Shown: positions 51,506 through 61,799, counted from the stretch's first letter. The stretch is 64,000 nucleotides of DNA from Algibacter lectus (GCF_900112395.1 NZ_FOLN01000003.1:62001-126000); one strand, 5' to 3'. Translations and numbers: made by a program. The notes: generated by a model not told the origin, from the sequence alone.

Positions 51506-53353
51506 TTATTTTTTGTTGTTCGAGCTATCTACATCGGCCATTAATCCAGAAGGATCAATTTCAACTGTTTTTACAGCTTTTTTTGCATCGAAGCTGTAAG
51601 TTGGGTAGGCCCAAGCCCAATCGCTAACTATAGTAGCTGTGGTTGGTTTTTCACCACGCATCATTTGTAAAGGAATGTAGAAATCTTCCGAAGTACCATC
51701 TACATACGTTACTTTTAAATCTATAGGCATTGGCATTAAACCAATACGCTCTAAAGTAATGTTATTACCTTCTATAGCTTTTACGCTATAATCAATGGTG
51801 TTTGTTGTTTGTCCGAAATCTATTAAATACCAATCTAACTCTAAGCCAGATACGCGTTCTGCGGTACGCACGATATCTAATGGTTTTGGATGTTTAAATG
51901 AGAAATCGGTATAATATTTTTTTATAGTTTTCTTTAAGTTTTCGGCTCCGATAACATAACCTAATTGACTTAAAAACACAGCGCCTTTACTGTATGCGGC
52001 AATGCTGTATGAGCGATTGTAAGCATAACGATCGGAATGTGTGGTAAGTGGTTGTTCTTTTCCAGAATTTGCTAAATAAATATAGCCTTTGTAAGCGTTG
52101 GCTAAAGGATTTTCTTTGCCTTCATCCATAATATCGTTCATGGCCATATTACTGATATAGGTTGTAAAACCTTCGTCCATCCATTCGTGCTTAGATTCAT
52201 TTGAAGCTAATAAAAACTGAAACCAAGTGTGTGCTAATTCGTGAGCTGTTACACCAACTAAACTACCGTAACTTCTATTACCTGTAATTAAAGTACTCAT
52301 GGCATACTCCATACCACCATCGCCACCTTGAATAACTGAGTATTGCTTGTATGGGTATTTACCAATATTTTCGCTGTAGTATTCCATAAGCTCTACAGTT
52401 TTTGGTTGCATTTTTTTCCAGTAACCTTTATGCTCAGCATCTAAATTATTTTTATAGAAAAAATGTAAAAGCGGTCCGTTTGGTACTTGTTTAGTATCGT
52501 GGATATAATCTTTATCTGCAGCCCAAGTAAAATCGTGCACGTTTGGTGCAACAAAATGCCAAGTTAATTTATCTGAATTCGATTTTGTAACCGCTCCAGT
52601 TTCATAACCATGACCAATTTGATTTGGGTTTTGTAAGTAACCAGAACCTGCAACTGTATAATCTTTATTAATAGTTAATTTTACATCAAAATCTCCCCAT
52701 ACACCGTGAAACTCACGACCAATATATGGATCGGCATGCCAACCTTCAAAATCGTATTCGGCTAATTTGGGATACCATTGTGCCATAGATAAAGCAACAC
52801 CTTCGGCATTGTTTCTACCCGTTCTACGAATTTGTGCAGGAACTTGTGCATCAAAATCCATAGTGAACGTTACTTTTTCTCCTGGTTTAATAGGGTTTGC
52901 TAGTTTAACTTCTAAAACTGTACCTACGGTTTCGTGTGTTAAAGTTGTTCCGTTTTGTTTTAAACTGTTTACTTTAATGTAACCAATTTCGTTTGGTTTT
53001 AATTGGCCAATTCTGCTACCAACACGAGCGTCTGGATCGGCAATAGTTTGCGAGCGTACATCCATTTCGCTACCTGGTTGAAAGGCATTGAAAAATAAAT
53101 GATAATACACACGATCTAAAACATCGGGAGAATTGTTGGTATAAACCAATGTTTGTTTCCCTTGGTATTGATAGTTGTTTACATCCATATCAATATCCAT
53201 TTTATAATCTACATGCTGTTGCCAATACGTGGCTGTTGCAGGAGAATTTAAAACCATAGATGTGCTAGAACTTGTTGTATTTGTTACCGTTTTGGTACTT
53301 GTACAAGAGGCTAGTAAAGCGATACTTAAAATTGAAATATATATTTGCTTCAT
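51506..53353 (-). CDS. M1 family metallopeptidase (aminopeptidase-like) lipoprotein
   Basis: 615 residues. The signal MKQIYISILSIALLASCTS ends in a lipobox (LASC). Catalytic zinc site HELAHTWF (HExxH) with the third ligand Glu in EWMDEGFTTYI, and GGMEYAMSTLI as the exopeptidase GxMEN-like motif (here GMEYA). Trp-rich N-terminal beta domain. Probably digests peptides in the periplasm or at the surface. Start lies 13 bases after the S8 terminator on the same strand, so expression may depend on read-through from the S8 gene or on a promoter within the hairpin. Confidence 0.93.
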   Translation of the reverse strand: MKQIYISILSIALLASCTSTKTVTNTTSSSTSMVLNSPATATYWQQHVDYKMDIDMDVNNYQYQGKQTLVYTNNSPDVLDRVYYHLFFNAFQPGSEMDVRSQTIADPDARVGSRIGQLKPNEIGYIKVNSLKQNGTTLTHETVGTVLEVKLANPIKPGEKVTFTMDFDAQVPAQIRRTGRNNAEGVALSMAQWYPKLAEYDFEGWHADPYIGREFHGVWGDFDVKLTINKDYTVAGSGYLQNPNQIGHGYETGAVTKSNSDKLTWHFVAPNVHDFTWAADKDYIHDTKQVPNGPLLHFFYKNNLDAEHKGYWKKMQPKTVELMEYYSENIGKYPYKQYSVIQGGDGGMEYAMSTLITGNRSYGSLVGVTAHELAHTWFQFLLASNESKHEWMDEGFTTYISNMAMNDIMDEGKENPLANAYKGYIYLANSGKEQPLTTHSDRYAYNRSYSIAAYSKGAVFLSQLGYVIGAENLKKTIKKYYTDFSFKHPKPLDIVRTAERVSGLELDWYLIDFGQTTNTIDYSVKAIEGNNITLERIGLMPMPIDLKVTYVDGTSEDFYIPLQMMRGEKPTTATIVSDWAWAYPTYSFDAKKAVKTVEIDPSGLMADVDSSNNKK

Positions 53354-53363
53354 ATAAATATTG

Positions 53364-53400
53364 AATAAAAAAAGAGGCTGTTTAAGGCCTCTTTTTTAAG
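53364..53400 (-). terminator. Terminator of the S8 peptidase gene
   Basis: Stem AAAAAGAGGC with GCCTCTTTTT around a 7-base loop; T-run on the minus strand. Only about 13 bases separate it from the start codon of the M1 peptidase gene. Confidence 0.75.
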
Positions 53401-53406
53401 TTATAA

Positions 53407-55014
53407 TTAATGTGTTTTTGAGGCTAAAATTAGTGCGTTGTAGGCATTAACCATTTTAGAAGATTTGGATAAATCTGCAAATGGTTTAATATCATTAGTG
53501 TCGCCACCAACAATAACTTTACTTTTTACAGCTAAACCAGATTCCATAATAATTTGTTTTACCTGTGCAGCACTTAATTTAGGATAGTAAGAGCGTATTA
53601 AGGCAGCAACACCAGCAACAGCAGGAGCGGCCATAGACGTACCTCCTTTAGTATCGTATTCGTTTTCTGGAACTGTAGAATATACTTTAGCTCCTGGTGC
53701 AAATACATCAACATTTACTTTTCCGTAGTTAGAAAAACCTGCAACAATACCAGAACCATATTTAGGCTCTAAAGCTCCAACAGTTATAAAGGTATCTGAA
53801 ACTTCTGGACCAATACCAACAGCATCATTTGGGAATACATCTTTTTCGTCTAAGTTAATACCTTCGTTACCTGCAGCATTTACAAAAAGCACATCGTTTT
53901 TAGCAGCGTAAGCAATAGCATCGCGTACCCAATCACTATGTGGTGAGTAGTATTTACCAAAACTTCCGTTAATAATAGATGCGCCATTATCTACAGCATA
54001 GCGAATACCTAATGCAATATCTTTATCGTACTCATCACCGTTTGGTACGGCACGAACACTCATAATTTCTACGTTGTTAGCAACACCATTTGCGCCTTTA
54101 CCATTATTACGTTTTGCTGCAATAATTCCGGCAACGTGTGTACCATGACTTTCAGATTTTATAGTTGGTTTTACATTACCGTTACCATAAAATTTAGTAG
54201 ACATATCATCTGCATTATCACCATTAATACGTCCGTTAAATTCTTTGTTTAAGTTGTAGTTTAAACGATCGTTAATTTGTGTGGTACTGTTATCAATTTG
54301 CTTTTTAGCAGCTGTTAAAGATTCCATACCGTTGCTGTAAAAGTACTTAGCAATTTGTACAGCACGAGATAAAGTTTCGTTGTCTGTTTTAATAGCGTTT
54401 ACATCAGCTTTAGTATAATCTTTTTTGTTTAAGTGTTTAGATAAGGTTTCATCTGCACTTGCAATTTGCATAGACATTTGGTCATAATTTGTTTTATAAC
54501 CCATGTATTTTTGATATTCTTCATCGTATTCAGTTTTAGCTCTCGCGTAATCTGGATCGCTAGTATCACCTTTAGCTAAAATTCTAACAAATTCTAATTG
54601 CTCATTGTAAGTATCACCTAGAAAATTCCATCCATGAATATCATCAATATAACCGTTTTTATCGTCGTCTATACCGTTGTTTGGAATCTCTTTGGTGTTG
54701 GTCCAAATAACATCTTTTAAGTCTTCATGATCTATATCAATACCAGCATCTATAACTGCTACAATAACTTTTTCTCCTTTTTTGTTTTTAATAATTTCAG
54801 CGTAAGCTTTATCAACACTCATACCAGGGATGGTATCTTTTATTAAATCTAAATGTCCCCAATTGTGTTTTTCAATTTCAGTTAAATCTGAAACTTTTAA
54901 AGGTGTATTATCTATATTCTCTACAGGAGTAGAAAGTATTTCTGCTGCGCCTCCGCAACCTGTAATTAGTAGCGCTGTAAAAGCAGATACGGTAATCGAT
55001 TTGAATGTGTTCAT
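53407..55014 (-). CDS. S8 (subtilisin-like) serine protease, lipoprotein
   Basis: 535 residues with lipobox LITGC near residue 20. Catalytic triad: Asp in VIAVIDAGIDIDHEDL, His in SHGTHVAGIIAA, Ser in GGTSMAAPAVAGVAALI. Between Asp and His lies a long helical insert (about 130 residues) unlike bacterial subtilisins, with several Tyr- and Lys-rich segments. The oxyanion Asn is in VNAAGNEG. Exported and lipid-anchored, likely a surface protease. Upstream of the M1 peptidase on the same strand, so the two may act together on peptides. Confidence 0.93.
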   Translation of the reverse strand: MNTFKSITVSAFTALLITGCGGAAEILSTPVENIDNTPLKVSDLTEIEKHNWGHLDLIKDTIPGMSVDKAYAEIIKNKKGEKVIVAVIDAGIDIDHEDLKDVIWTNTKEIPNNGIDDDKNGYIDDIHGWNFLGDTYNEQLEFVRILAKGDTSDPDYARAKTEYDEEYQKYMGYKTNYDQMSMQIASADETLSKHLNKKDYTKADVNAIKTDNETLSRAVQIAKYFYSNGMESLTAAKKQIDNSTTQINDRLNYNLNKEFNGRINGDNADDMSTKFYGNGNVKPTIKSESHGTHVAGIIAAKRNNGKGANGVANNVEIMSVRAVPNGDEYDKDIALGIRYAVDNGASIINGSFGKYYSPHSDWVRDAIAYAAKNDVLFVNAAGNEGINLDEKDVFPNDAVGIGPEVSDTFITVGALEPKYGSGIVAGFSNYGKVNVDVFAPGAKVYSTVPENEYDTKGGTSMAAPAVAGVAALIRSYYPKLSAAQVKQIIMESGLAVKSKVIVGGDTNDIKPFADLSKSSKMVNAYNALILASKTH

Positions 55015-55040
55015 TTTTACTATTTGAGTTAGTCTTTAAT

Positions 55041-55901
55041 TTATTTAAAAATATCTTGAGTTGTGTATGTTTGATCTAATCGCACGCCTTTTTCGGTGTG
55101 TTTTACGGTAATAATTTCGTTGTGTGCATCGTGTTCTAAAAAGAGATAAAAATTGTTGTCGGCTGCTAAATTTAAGAAGCTTTCTTTTTCGTTTAACGTT
55201 AACAGCGGTCGAGTATCATAGCCCATAACAAATGGTAATGGTAAATGCCCAACGGTTGGTAGTAAATCGGCCATAAAGGCGATGGTGTTTCCTTTGTAAT
55301 GTATTAACGGTATCATTTGTTTATCGGTATGTCCGTCGGCAAAGAAGATATCGAATCCTAGGGGTGAATTTTTTAATGTATTCGAATTAGGAATTCCTGT
55401 AAACTTAAGCTGTCCGCTTTCTTCAATAGGAATAATATTTTCTTTTAAAAAGGATGCTTTTTCACGATTATTTGGCTGGGTTGCCCATTGCCAATGGTCT
55501 TCGTTACTCCAATAATGAGCATTTTTAAAAACGGGTTGATAACCTGTTTTATTTTTATTCCATTCTATACATCCACCAGAATGATCGAAGTGTAAATGCG
55601 TTAAAAATACATCAGTAATATCATCACGATGAAAACCATGCGCTTTTAGCGAGCCATCTAAAGTATCGTTACCCCAAAGCGAATAGTAACCAAAGAATTT
55701 ATCAGATTGTTTGTTGCCCATACCCGTATCAATCAAAATGAGCCTGTCTCCATCTTCAATAAGTAAGCAACGAGCTGCAATATCGATTAGATTATTGGCA
55801 TCTGCGGGATTTGTGCGTTGCCATAATGTTTTAGGCACAACACCAAACATAGCGCCGCCATCTAGTTTAAAATTACCGGAATTGATAGGGTATAACTTCA
55901 T
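55041..55901 (-). CDS. Metallo-beta-lactamase fold hydrolase
   Basis: 286 residues, no signal peptide. Metal motif HLHFDHSGG (HxHxDH) and FADGHTDKQMIPLI; GMGN segment IDTGMGNKQSDKFFGYY at about 60. Of the group related to AiiA-type lactonases (N-acyl homoserine lactone or similar substrates), but the substrate cannot be read from the sequence. It lies between the S8 gene and the SulP transporter on the same strand. Confidence 0.87.
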   Translation of the reverse strand: MKLYPINSGNFKLDGGAMFGVVPKTLWQRTNPADANNLIDIAARCLLIEDGDRLILIDTGMGNKQSDKFFGYYSLWGNDTLDGSLKAHGFHRDDITDVFLTHLHFDHSGGCIEWNKNKTGYQPVFKNAHYWSNEDHWQWATQPNNREKASFLKENIIPIEESGQLKFTGIPNSNTLKNSPLGFDIFFADGHTDKQMIPLIHYKGNTIAFMADLLPTVGHLPLPFVMGYDTRPLLTLNEKESFLNLAADNNFYLFLEHDAHNEIITVKHTEKGVRLDQTYTTQDIFK

Positions 55902-55955
55902 AAGATCGTAAAATTACGGAATCTATTGTTAATCGTTGAAAACGTTAAGAATATA

Positions 55956-58151
55956 TTAAGAAATAACAGCTTTTAAACGTTTTCCAAAATCGAAGAGTGC
56001 TTTTATTTCTTTCATCCCGGCCAAACGTTGTCTGCCAAAAATAAGTAGGGCAGAGCCGTTAGATTCAACGTGATAGTAAGGATTGCTTTCAAAAAAGTGA
56101 GTAATATCGTCGTTAAAAAATTGGCTAATTTCATTTACATTTTCACCTAAAAGAAAGAAACGATCAGAGAAATCATCATGGTTTTCAATATCAATATCTT
56201 TAATACCAGCAAGAGCAGATACTTTTTCTAAAAAACCTTCTTTATCTAGAGTAAATTCAGGAATATTATGGTTTAGGTTAATGTAAAGCATGGTTTTTCT
56301 AATCACTTCTTTAGCGATAAATTCACCTTCAGAAAATTCAATATCAAAGAGTTTCATCTTTTTATCTTCATGAGATAATTTGTTGTAAACATGATTGATG
56401 TTTTTGGTGTTAAAAAACTGAAAATTGTTTAAAAACGAAACTTCTTTTTCTTTTTTAGAACTGTAATTATAGTTGTAATCTTTAGCTAAACTTTTCATGC
56501 TAGTTTGGCGTCTTGTTAAGCTGTTTTTTATAATTTTTGGAACAGGTAACATACGGCGTAGCGCGAATGGGTGTTTAGAATCTGTATCGTGCATATCTAA
56601 ACCAACAACATCAAAATGGCCACCACGTTTTTGGAATAACTCTTGGTAATTATTCATGTTTTCCATAACGGTATGGTCTACAAACTCGCAAAGCGAAAAG
56701 TCTACAATAATATCTTGATTTTCGGGAACAGCATCGAGTTGTTCTTTAAGTCTGTAGTAATTTAAAAAGCTACAAAAGTGCTTTACACTTACATAAAAGT
56801 TGTGTTGCTCATCTGTTTCTTGATACATTAAAACATTAGGTTTTAAAACGTTTCTTAGAAATAAACCAGCACTTTTATTAATGATGATATGAATAATTAA
56901 TGTGGCAATAACACCCGATATAATTCCAGAAATTAATCCGATTTTTAAGGTGATAATAAGTGTTACAAAAAAGATAACGAGCTGCTCTTTTCCTATGGAA
57001 AATATTTTTGTAATTACATTTGGAGAGGCTAATTTATAACCTGTATAAACCAAAATAGCCATTAAAGCAGGCAGCGGAATTCTGGTAAGTTGCGTGCTGA
57101 AAAGCACAATAAATAGTACCAAGAAAAAGGCATGGAAAAAATTGGCCGATCTATTTGTTGCGCCATTATTTACATTTACCGAGCTACGTGCAATTACAGT
57201 AACAACATTTAATCCGCCTAAAAAACCACTACCAATAGTCGCTAAACCTAAGGCTTTTAAATCGCGATTTACGTTGGAACGTCTTTTTTCTGGATCTAAT
57301 TTATCTACGGCTTTTATACTTAAAAGCGATTCTATACTTGCAATAAGCGTAAGTGCTAGAACACTTGCCCAAAACGGAAAGTTCCAAATACCACTAAAAT
57401 TTGGCGTAGGTATATCTGCAATAATATCTTGAAAACTCGGTATACCAGAAATCATGTATTCTTTAGCAATTGGGTTGGGTTCGTGCAAGCCAATTTCAAA
57501 GTAATAACTAAACCCAATGGATAAAATAACAATCCACATAGGTGCAGGAATAAGTTGCAAATATTTGTTTCTAATTTTGGAATAAAACAACATAATTGCT
57601 AAACTAATTACACCTGCCAAAGCTGCAAAAACAAGTCCTTTACTTTCGTAATGCAAGGCATCGTTAATAGTAAAAGGTATTTCTAATAAATAATCTATGG
57701 TGTCTTCACGCTTTATTTTGTGCGCGAACATAATATGAAATTGTTTACCTAAAATAATTAAACCAATGGCAGCCAACATCCCTTGTATGGCCGATGACGG
57801 GAAAAAATTGGCTAAAGCACCCATACGTAAAAAACCAAGTCCCATTAAAAGCACACCCGAAAACACAATAGCTATATAAGCATTTTGTAAACCTAAAGTG
57901 GTTATGGCTACTAAAATTACGCCTACTAAGCCGTTTCCTGGACCAACTATGGTAACATGACTTCCGCCTAAAATGGAGACTACAATACCGCCAATAACGG
58001 CTGAAATTATACCTGCAATTGGTGGAGCATCACTAGCCATGGCTAAACCTAAACCTAATGGTAAGGCTATAAGGCTAACTACAAAACCAGAAAATATGTT
58101 TTTGGGTAAGGTTTGAAAAAATGTGGCTATGTTGTTTTTTTTTGAACTCAT
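55956..58151 (-). CDS. SulP family anion transporter with STAS domain
   Basis: 731 residues: about 12 membrane helices in the first 430 residues, including GIISAVIGGIVVSILGGSHVTIVGPGNGLVGVI and NVVTVIARSSVNVNNGATNRSANFFHAFFL, then a STAS domain (DIIVDFSLCEFVDHTVMENM, FDVVGLDMHD). A further C-terminal region of about 150 residues (EGEFIAKEVIRKTMLYINLN, GSALLIFGRQRLAGMKEIKAL) is extra to common SulP. The family transports sulfate, bicarbonate or other anions. Its start overlaps the stop of the universal stress protein by 4 bases (ATGA), so the two are coupled. Confidence 0.92.
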   Translation of the reverse strand: MSSKKNNIATFFQTLPKNIFSGFVVSLIALPLGLGLAMASDAPPIAGIISAVIGGIVVSILGGSHVTIVGPGNGLVGVILVAITTLGLQNAYIAIVFSGVLLMGLGFLRMGALANFFPSSAIQGMLAAIGLIILGKQFHIMFAHKIKREDTIDYLLEIPFTINDALHYESKGLVFAALAGVISLAIMLFYSKIRNKYLQLIPAPMWIVILSIGFSYYFEIGLHEPNPIAKEYMISGIPSFQDIIADIPTPNFSGIWNFPFWASVLALTLIASIESLLSIKAVDKLDPEKRRSNVNRDLKALGLATIGSGFLGGLNVVTVIARSSVNVNNGATNRSANFFHAFFLVLFIVLFSTQLTRIPLPALMAILVYTGYKLASPNVITKIFSIGKEQLVIFFVTLIITLKIGLISGIISGVIATLIIHIIINKSAGLFLRNVLKPNVLMYQETDEQHNFYVSVKHFCSFLNYYRLKEQLDAVPENQDIIVDFSLCEFVDHTVMENMNNYQELFQKRGGHFDVVGLDMHDTDSKHPFALRRMLPVPKIIKNSLTRRQTSMKSLAKDYNYNYSSKKEKEVSFLNNFQFFNTKNINHVYNKLSHEDKKMKLFDIEFSEGEFIAKEVIRKTMLYINLNHNIPEFTLDKEGFLEKVSALAGIKDIDIENHDDFSDRFFLLGENVNEISQFFNDDITHFFESNPYYHVESNGSALLIFGRQRLAGMKEIKALFDFGKRLKAVIS

Positions 58152-59035
58152 TGAAGGATTAGTACGTCGGTTGGTAATTCGGTTAAAATATGTTCAATAT
58201 CGTGCGGAAATAAACGATCCCAAAACGTCATTTTTGTTGGCGCGTTCATCACTAATAAATCGGCACGCATAATTTGAGCATAATGCCCAATGGAATAGCC
58301 TTTTTTACCAAATATGGGTTGTAATTTTATGCTTTTTTCAGTGGTGCATTCTACTGGAATATGACTTATTATTTCCTTTATTCTCGAGTTTTCTCTTAAT
58401 TTTATACGCTCTTTTATTATCGTTGCACGACGTAAAGATTTATCATCGTCCACCTTTACAGTGACTTGTTCTTCATTAATTTCTTCAACAATAGTAACTT
58501 TTTTAGCCTTTAATTGGTTGGCAACATAAAAAGCAGCCGTGATAGTGCTTTCGGTTTTTGGATCTTTTAAGCCGTTAACTACAATATGTTGGCAAGGTGC
58601 TCTAACAACAGATGGTTTAACTAATAATAAAATAGAACATTTGGCTTGGCGTGTAATTTTCCGAGCAATCGAACCTACATAGTATTTTACAAAACGCTCG
58701 CGTTGCACGGCTCCAAGAATAAGTAAATCTATCTTTTTTTCTTCGGAAGTCGATAAAATAACATCTACAGGATCTCCAGTTTTAAAAACAACTTCAAAAT
58801 TCAATTGGTCTTTTTCAAAACTTTTAAGAATCTCGTTTAAGCCATTGGTTTTTTCTTCGGAAGGTTCTCCAACGTGTATTAAAAATAATTTGGCATCAAA
58901 AAATACCGATAGCCTTGCAGCCTCGAATAGATTCGCTTTTAGGTTTGGCGAAAATGCCACACCAATTCCAATACTTTTAAAAGGCTTTAAACTCACGTGT
59001 TTTACTATTTTTTGCTCAAAGTTGAAAGATAACAT
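58148..59035 (-). CDS. Universal stress protein, two Usp domains
   Basis: 295 residues. First domain at about 15-145: SIGIGVAFSPN, LLILGAVQRERFVKYYVGSIARKITRQAKCSILLLV (the G-x2-G-like ATP-binding region near the end). Second domain at about 150-295 ends in ILTELPTDVLIL and is more divergent. Cytosolic. It overlaps the SulP gene by 4 bases, so it probably regulates or responds to the transporter. A Na+/H+ antiporter is divergent 62 bases away. Confidence 0.9.
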   Translation of the reverse strand: MLSFNFEQKIVKHVSLKPFKSIGIGVAFSPNLKANLFEAARLSVFFDAKLFLIHVGEPSEEKTNGLNEILKSFEKDQLNFEVVFKTGDPVDVILSTSEEKKIDLLILGAVQRERFVKYYVGSIARKITRQAKCSILLLVKPSVVRAPCQHIVVNGLKDPKTESTITAAFYVANQLKAKKVTIVEEINEEQVTVKVDDDKSLRRATIIKERIKLRENSRIKEIISHIPVECTTEKSIKLQPIFGKKGYSIGHYAQIMRADLLVMNAPTKMTFWDRLFPHDIEHILTELPTDVLILQ

Positions 59036-59097
59036 TTTTTAAAAACTTCAAGTAGTCTGTTTTACTTAAATTAGTCTTTTTTTAGAGAATCTTATAA

Positions 59098-60933
59098 ATG
59101 ATAGAACTAGCAGGCATTATAATTTTAGGCATATTAGCACAATGGGTAGCATGGAAATTTAAAATTCCAGCGATTTTACCGCTAATTTTAATTGGTTTAT
59201 TAGTTGGCCCTATTGCGGCTGAGTTTTTAAGCGGAGATGGTACAAAATGGATAGAACCGATTTGGAATGGAAGCGAAGGCTTATTTCCTGGAGAAAGTCT
59301 ATTCTACTTTGTTTCTTTAGCAATTAGTGTTATTCTGTTTGAAGGCGGATTAACCTTAAAAATGAGCGAAATTAAAAATGTAGGACCCGTAATAACTAAG
59401 CTTATTACCATAGGTTCTATGGTTACTTTTTTCGGTGCAGCATTAGCTGCTCATTATATTTTTGATTTAAGCTGGCAAATTTCCTGTTTATTTTCTGCTT
59501 TAATAATTGTAACAGGCCCAACGGTAATTACGCCTATTTTAAGAAACATACCACTAAGAAAAGATATTTCGGCTGTTTTAAAATGGGAAGGTATTCTAAT
59601 AGACCCGATTGGGGCTTTAGTAGCCGTATTGGTTTTCGAGTTTATTAGTGTAGATGCTGGTGGTGAGTTTACCAAAACAGCATTAATAGAGTTTGGTAAA
59701 ATTGTATTGTTTGGTTCTACCTTTGGTTTTGCTTTTGCACATGCCATGAATTTTATATTAAACAGAAAGTTTGTGCCGCATTATTTATTAAACGTGTTTG
59801 CATTAGCGGCCGTTTTAGGTGTTTTTGTACTATCTGATAGTTTTGCTCACGAATCGGGCTTACTAGCTGTAGTTGTTATGGGGATGGTTTTAGGAAACTC
59901 AAAATCGCCTTATTTAAAAGAATTACTTTACTTTAAAGAATCGCTTAGTGTATTACTTATTTCTATTCTATTTATCCTTTTGGCAGCTAATATAAATGTA
60001 TCTGACTTAATGTTAATTTACGATTGGAAAACTGTTATACTCTTTTCTGTTATTGTTTTTGTAATTCGACCAATAGGTGTGTTTTTAAGTACCTATGGAT
60101 CTTTACTAAAATTAAACGAAAAAGTGTTTATCAGTTGGGTTGGCCCACGTGGTATTGTAGCTGCTGGTATTGCATCTTTATTTGGTTTAAAATTAGCTAA
60201 AGAAGGTGTGCCAGGAGCAGAATATATTACGCCTTTGGTTTTTATGATTGTTTTAGGAACTGTGCTATTAAACGCAACTACGGCACGTATGTTTGCAAAA
60301 ATGGTAGGTGTTTTCTTGAAGAAATCTGAAGGAATTTTAATTATTGGAGCGTCTAAAGTATCTAGATTATTAGGGCATTATTTAGAATCTAATGGTAGAA
60401 ACGTGGTGCTAATTGATAGCAACGAACGGAATATTCAAAAAGCAAAAGAACTAGGTTTAAGTGCGATGAATATGAATATTTACTCGGATAGCTTAATGGA
60501 TGATATCGAGTTAAACGATATGGGATATTTAATGGCATTAACTGCAAATTCTGATATTAATAAATATGCTATCAATAAGTTTAGCAAGCAATTTGGTGAA
60601 AACGGTGCTTTTAGGTTAGTTACTAAAGAAGAAATGCTAGATGAAAATAGTAGTCCAAATGAAGGTTTGTTTAGTAAAACGGATGATTATAACACCTTAA
60701 GTGATGTAACTAGAAATCACCCATCGATACAAGAAATTGATTTAGAAAGTAAAGAACACTACGAAGGTTTAATAGAAATCACTAATAAGGACAAAGAGAT
60801 TATCCCGCTTTTTATAAAAGATAATGAAGGAGAATTGCATATTATTTCTTCTAATAACTTAAATGTAGATACTATAGAAGAAGGTTTTCAGTTGGTGTAT
60901 TTAGGTAAACCTATTGATGTTGAGAAGGTTTAA
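59098..60933 (+). CDS. CPA1/NhaP-type sodium/proton antiporter with TrkA-N-like domain
   Basis: 611 residues: about 12 membrane helices to about 400, with SALIIVTGPTVITPILRNIPL and WEGILIDPIGALVAVLVFEF (Asp residues of the CPA ion site) and HESGLLAVVVMGMVLG. A C-terminal cytosolic part resembles a TrkA-N (RCK) fold: ILIIGASKVSRLLGHYLESNGRNVVLIDSNERNIQ (nucleotide-binding GxG with acidic end). It exchanges Na+ or K+ for H+. Divergent from the USP-SulP pair with a 62-base shared promoter region, so it is likely a pH or ion homeostasis unit. Confidence 0.92.
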   Translation: MIELAGIIILGILAQWVAWKFKIPAILPLILIGLLVGPIAAEFLSGDGTKWIEPIWNGSEGLFPGESLFYFVSLAISVILFEGGLTLKMSEIKNVGPVITKLITIGSMVTFFGAALAAHYIFDLSWQISCLFSALIIVTGPTVITPILRNIPLRKDISAVLKWEGILIDPIGALVAVLVFEFISVDAGGEFTKTALIEFGKIVLFGSTFGFAFAHAMNFILNRKFVPHYLLNVFALAAVLGVFVLSDSFAHESGLLAVVVMGMVLGNSKSPYLKELLYFKESLSVLLISILFILLAANINVSDLMLIYDWKTVILFSVIVFVIRPIGVFLSTYGSLLKLNEKVFISWVGPRGIVAAGIASLFGLKLAKEGVPGAEYITPLVFMIVLGTVLLNATTARMFAKMVGVFLKKSEGILIIGASKVSRLLGHYLESNGRNVVLIDSNERNIQKAKELGLSAMNMNIYSDSLMDDIELNDMGYLMALTANSDINKYAINKFSKQFGENGAFRLVTKEEMLDENSSPNEGLFSKTDDYNTLSDVTRNHPSIQEIDLESKEHYEGLIEITNKDKEIIPLFIKDNEGELHIISSNNLNVDTIEEGFQLVYLGKPIDVEKV

Positions 60934-61017
60934 TAGTATAAAGTAATAGTGAAAATTCTTTCAAATTTAATAGGCTTGGCATAATTATTGGTATTATTTT
61001 AATTTAAATTCTTTACT

Positions 61018-61692
61018 ATGAAAATGAAAATTTTACTTGCTTTTTTTATTGGAATTACGGTTTCTAGCTATTCACAAGATGTTAATTATTTATGGGAATA
61101 TACCTTAATTAATAAATTAAACGAAGATATTACTGTTTATGGTTTTGAACTACCCGTAAATAAATTGCATGGTGGTTTTGCCGCGTTAGATAAGACAGGA
61201 AAGCAGACAGGCGTACAGATAAATCCTGATGATTTTGTGTATCTTATATTCAAAAATTCAGAGGGAAAGGTTGTTAGATTAAAATCTTTACCTTTTAAAA
61301 ATTCTATCGGATCTTATATGTATTCCAATGCTTTTATGCTTACTTATATTGAGAATTTATCTGAAGATATGGAACAAGGAAAGGTTAATTTTTATGTTCA
61401 TGAGTTTTCAGATATAAGAGCTTATTCATTTGGTGATAATGGAATAGAAATTGGAGGAGAAAGTCGTCAAGGCTATAAGCGTAAGTATTTTAAGTCTTTT
61501 TATTTTGAAGATTTATATGGATTACACAAAATAAATAACAAATCTGATTTTAATAAATTCCCTGAATTATTAGGGAAAGAGCTTTACAGAAAAATGAGAC
61601 GTTCGGATATGGAATATGAAGATTTTTTATTCAATTATTTTACTAATTATAACAATTCTATAGATAGCACATTGGTTTCTGAAAACCTATAA
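61018..61692 (+). CDS. Secreted protein of unknown function, copy 1 of a tandem pair
   Basis: 224 residues: signal peptide MKMKILLAFFIGITVSSYSQ, then a mature part of about 204 residues with strand-rich N-terminal half (YLWEYTLINKLNEDITVYGFELP) and a basic helical C-terminal half (KRKYFKSFYFEDLYGL, ELYRKMRRSDMEYEDFLFNYF). Family unknown to me; no lipobox and no T9SS signal is seen, so periplasmic location is likely. The following copy differs in residues Leu/Val and Gln/Ser only. Both copies keep the same leader (ttggcataattattgg..) and are probably co-regulated. Confidence 0.7.
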   Translation: MKMKILLAFFIGITVSSYSQDVNYLWEYTLINKLNEDITVYGFELPVNKLHGGFAALDKTGKQTGVQINPDDFVYLIFKNSEGKVVRLKSLPFKNSIGSYMYSNAFMLTYIENLSEDMEQGKVNFYVHEFSDIRAYSFGDNGIEIGGESRQGYKRKYFKSFYFEDLYGLHKINNKSDFNKFPELLGKELYRKMRRSDMEYEDFLFNYFTNYNNSIDSTLVSENL

Positions 61693-61799
61693 ACAGTTTT
61701 CTTAGAATATAATACTTGTTTTTAATGTTTATGAAAATTCTTTCAAATTTAGTAAACCTGGTATAATTATTGGTATTATTTTAATTTAAATTCTTTACT

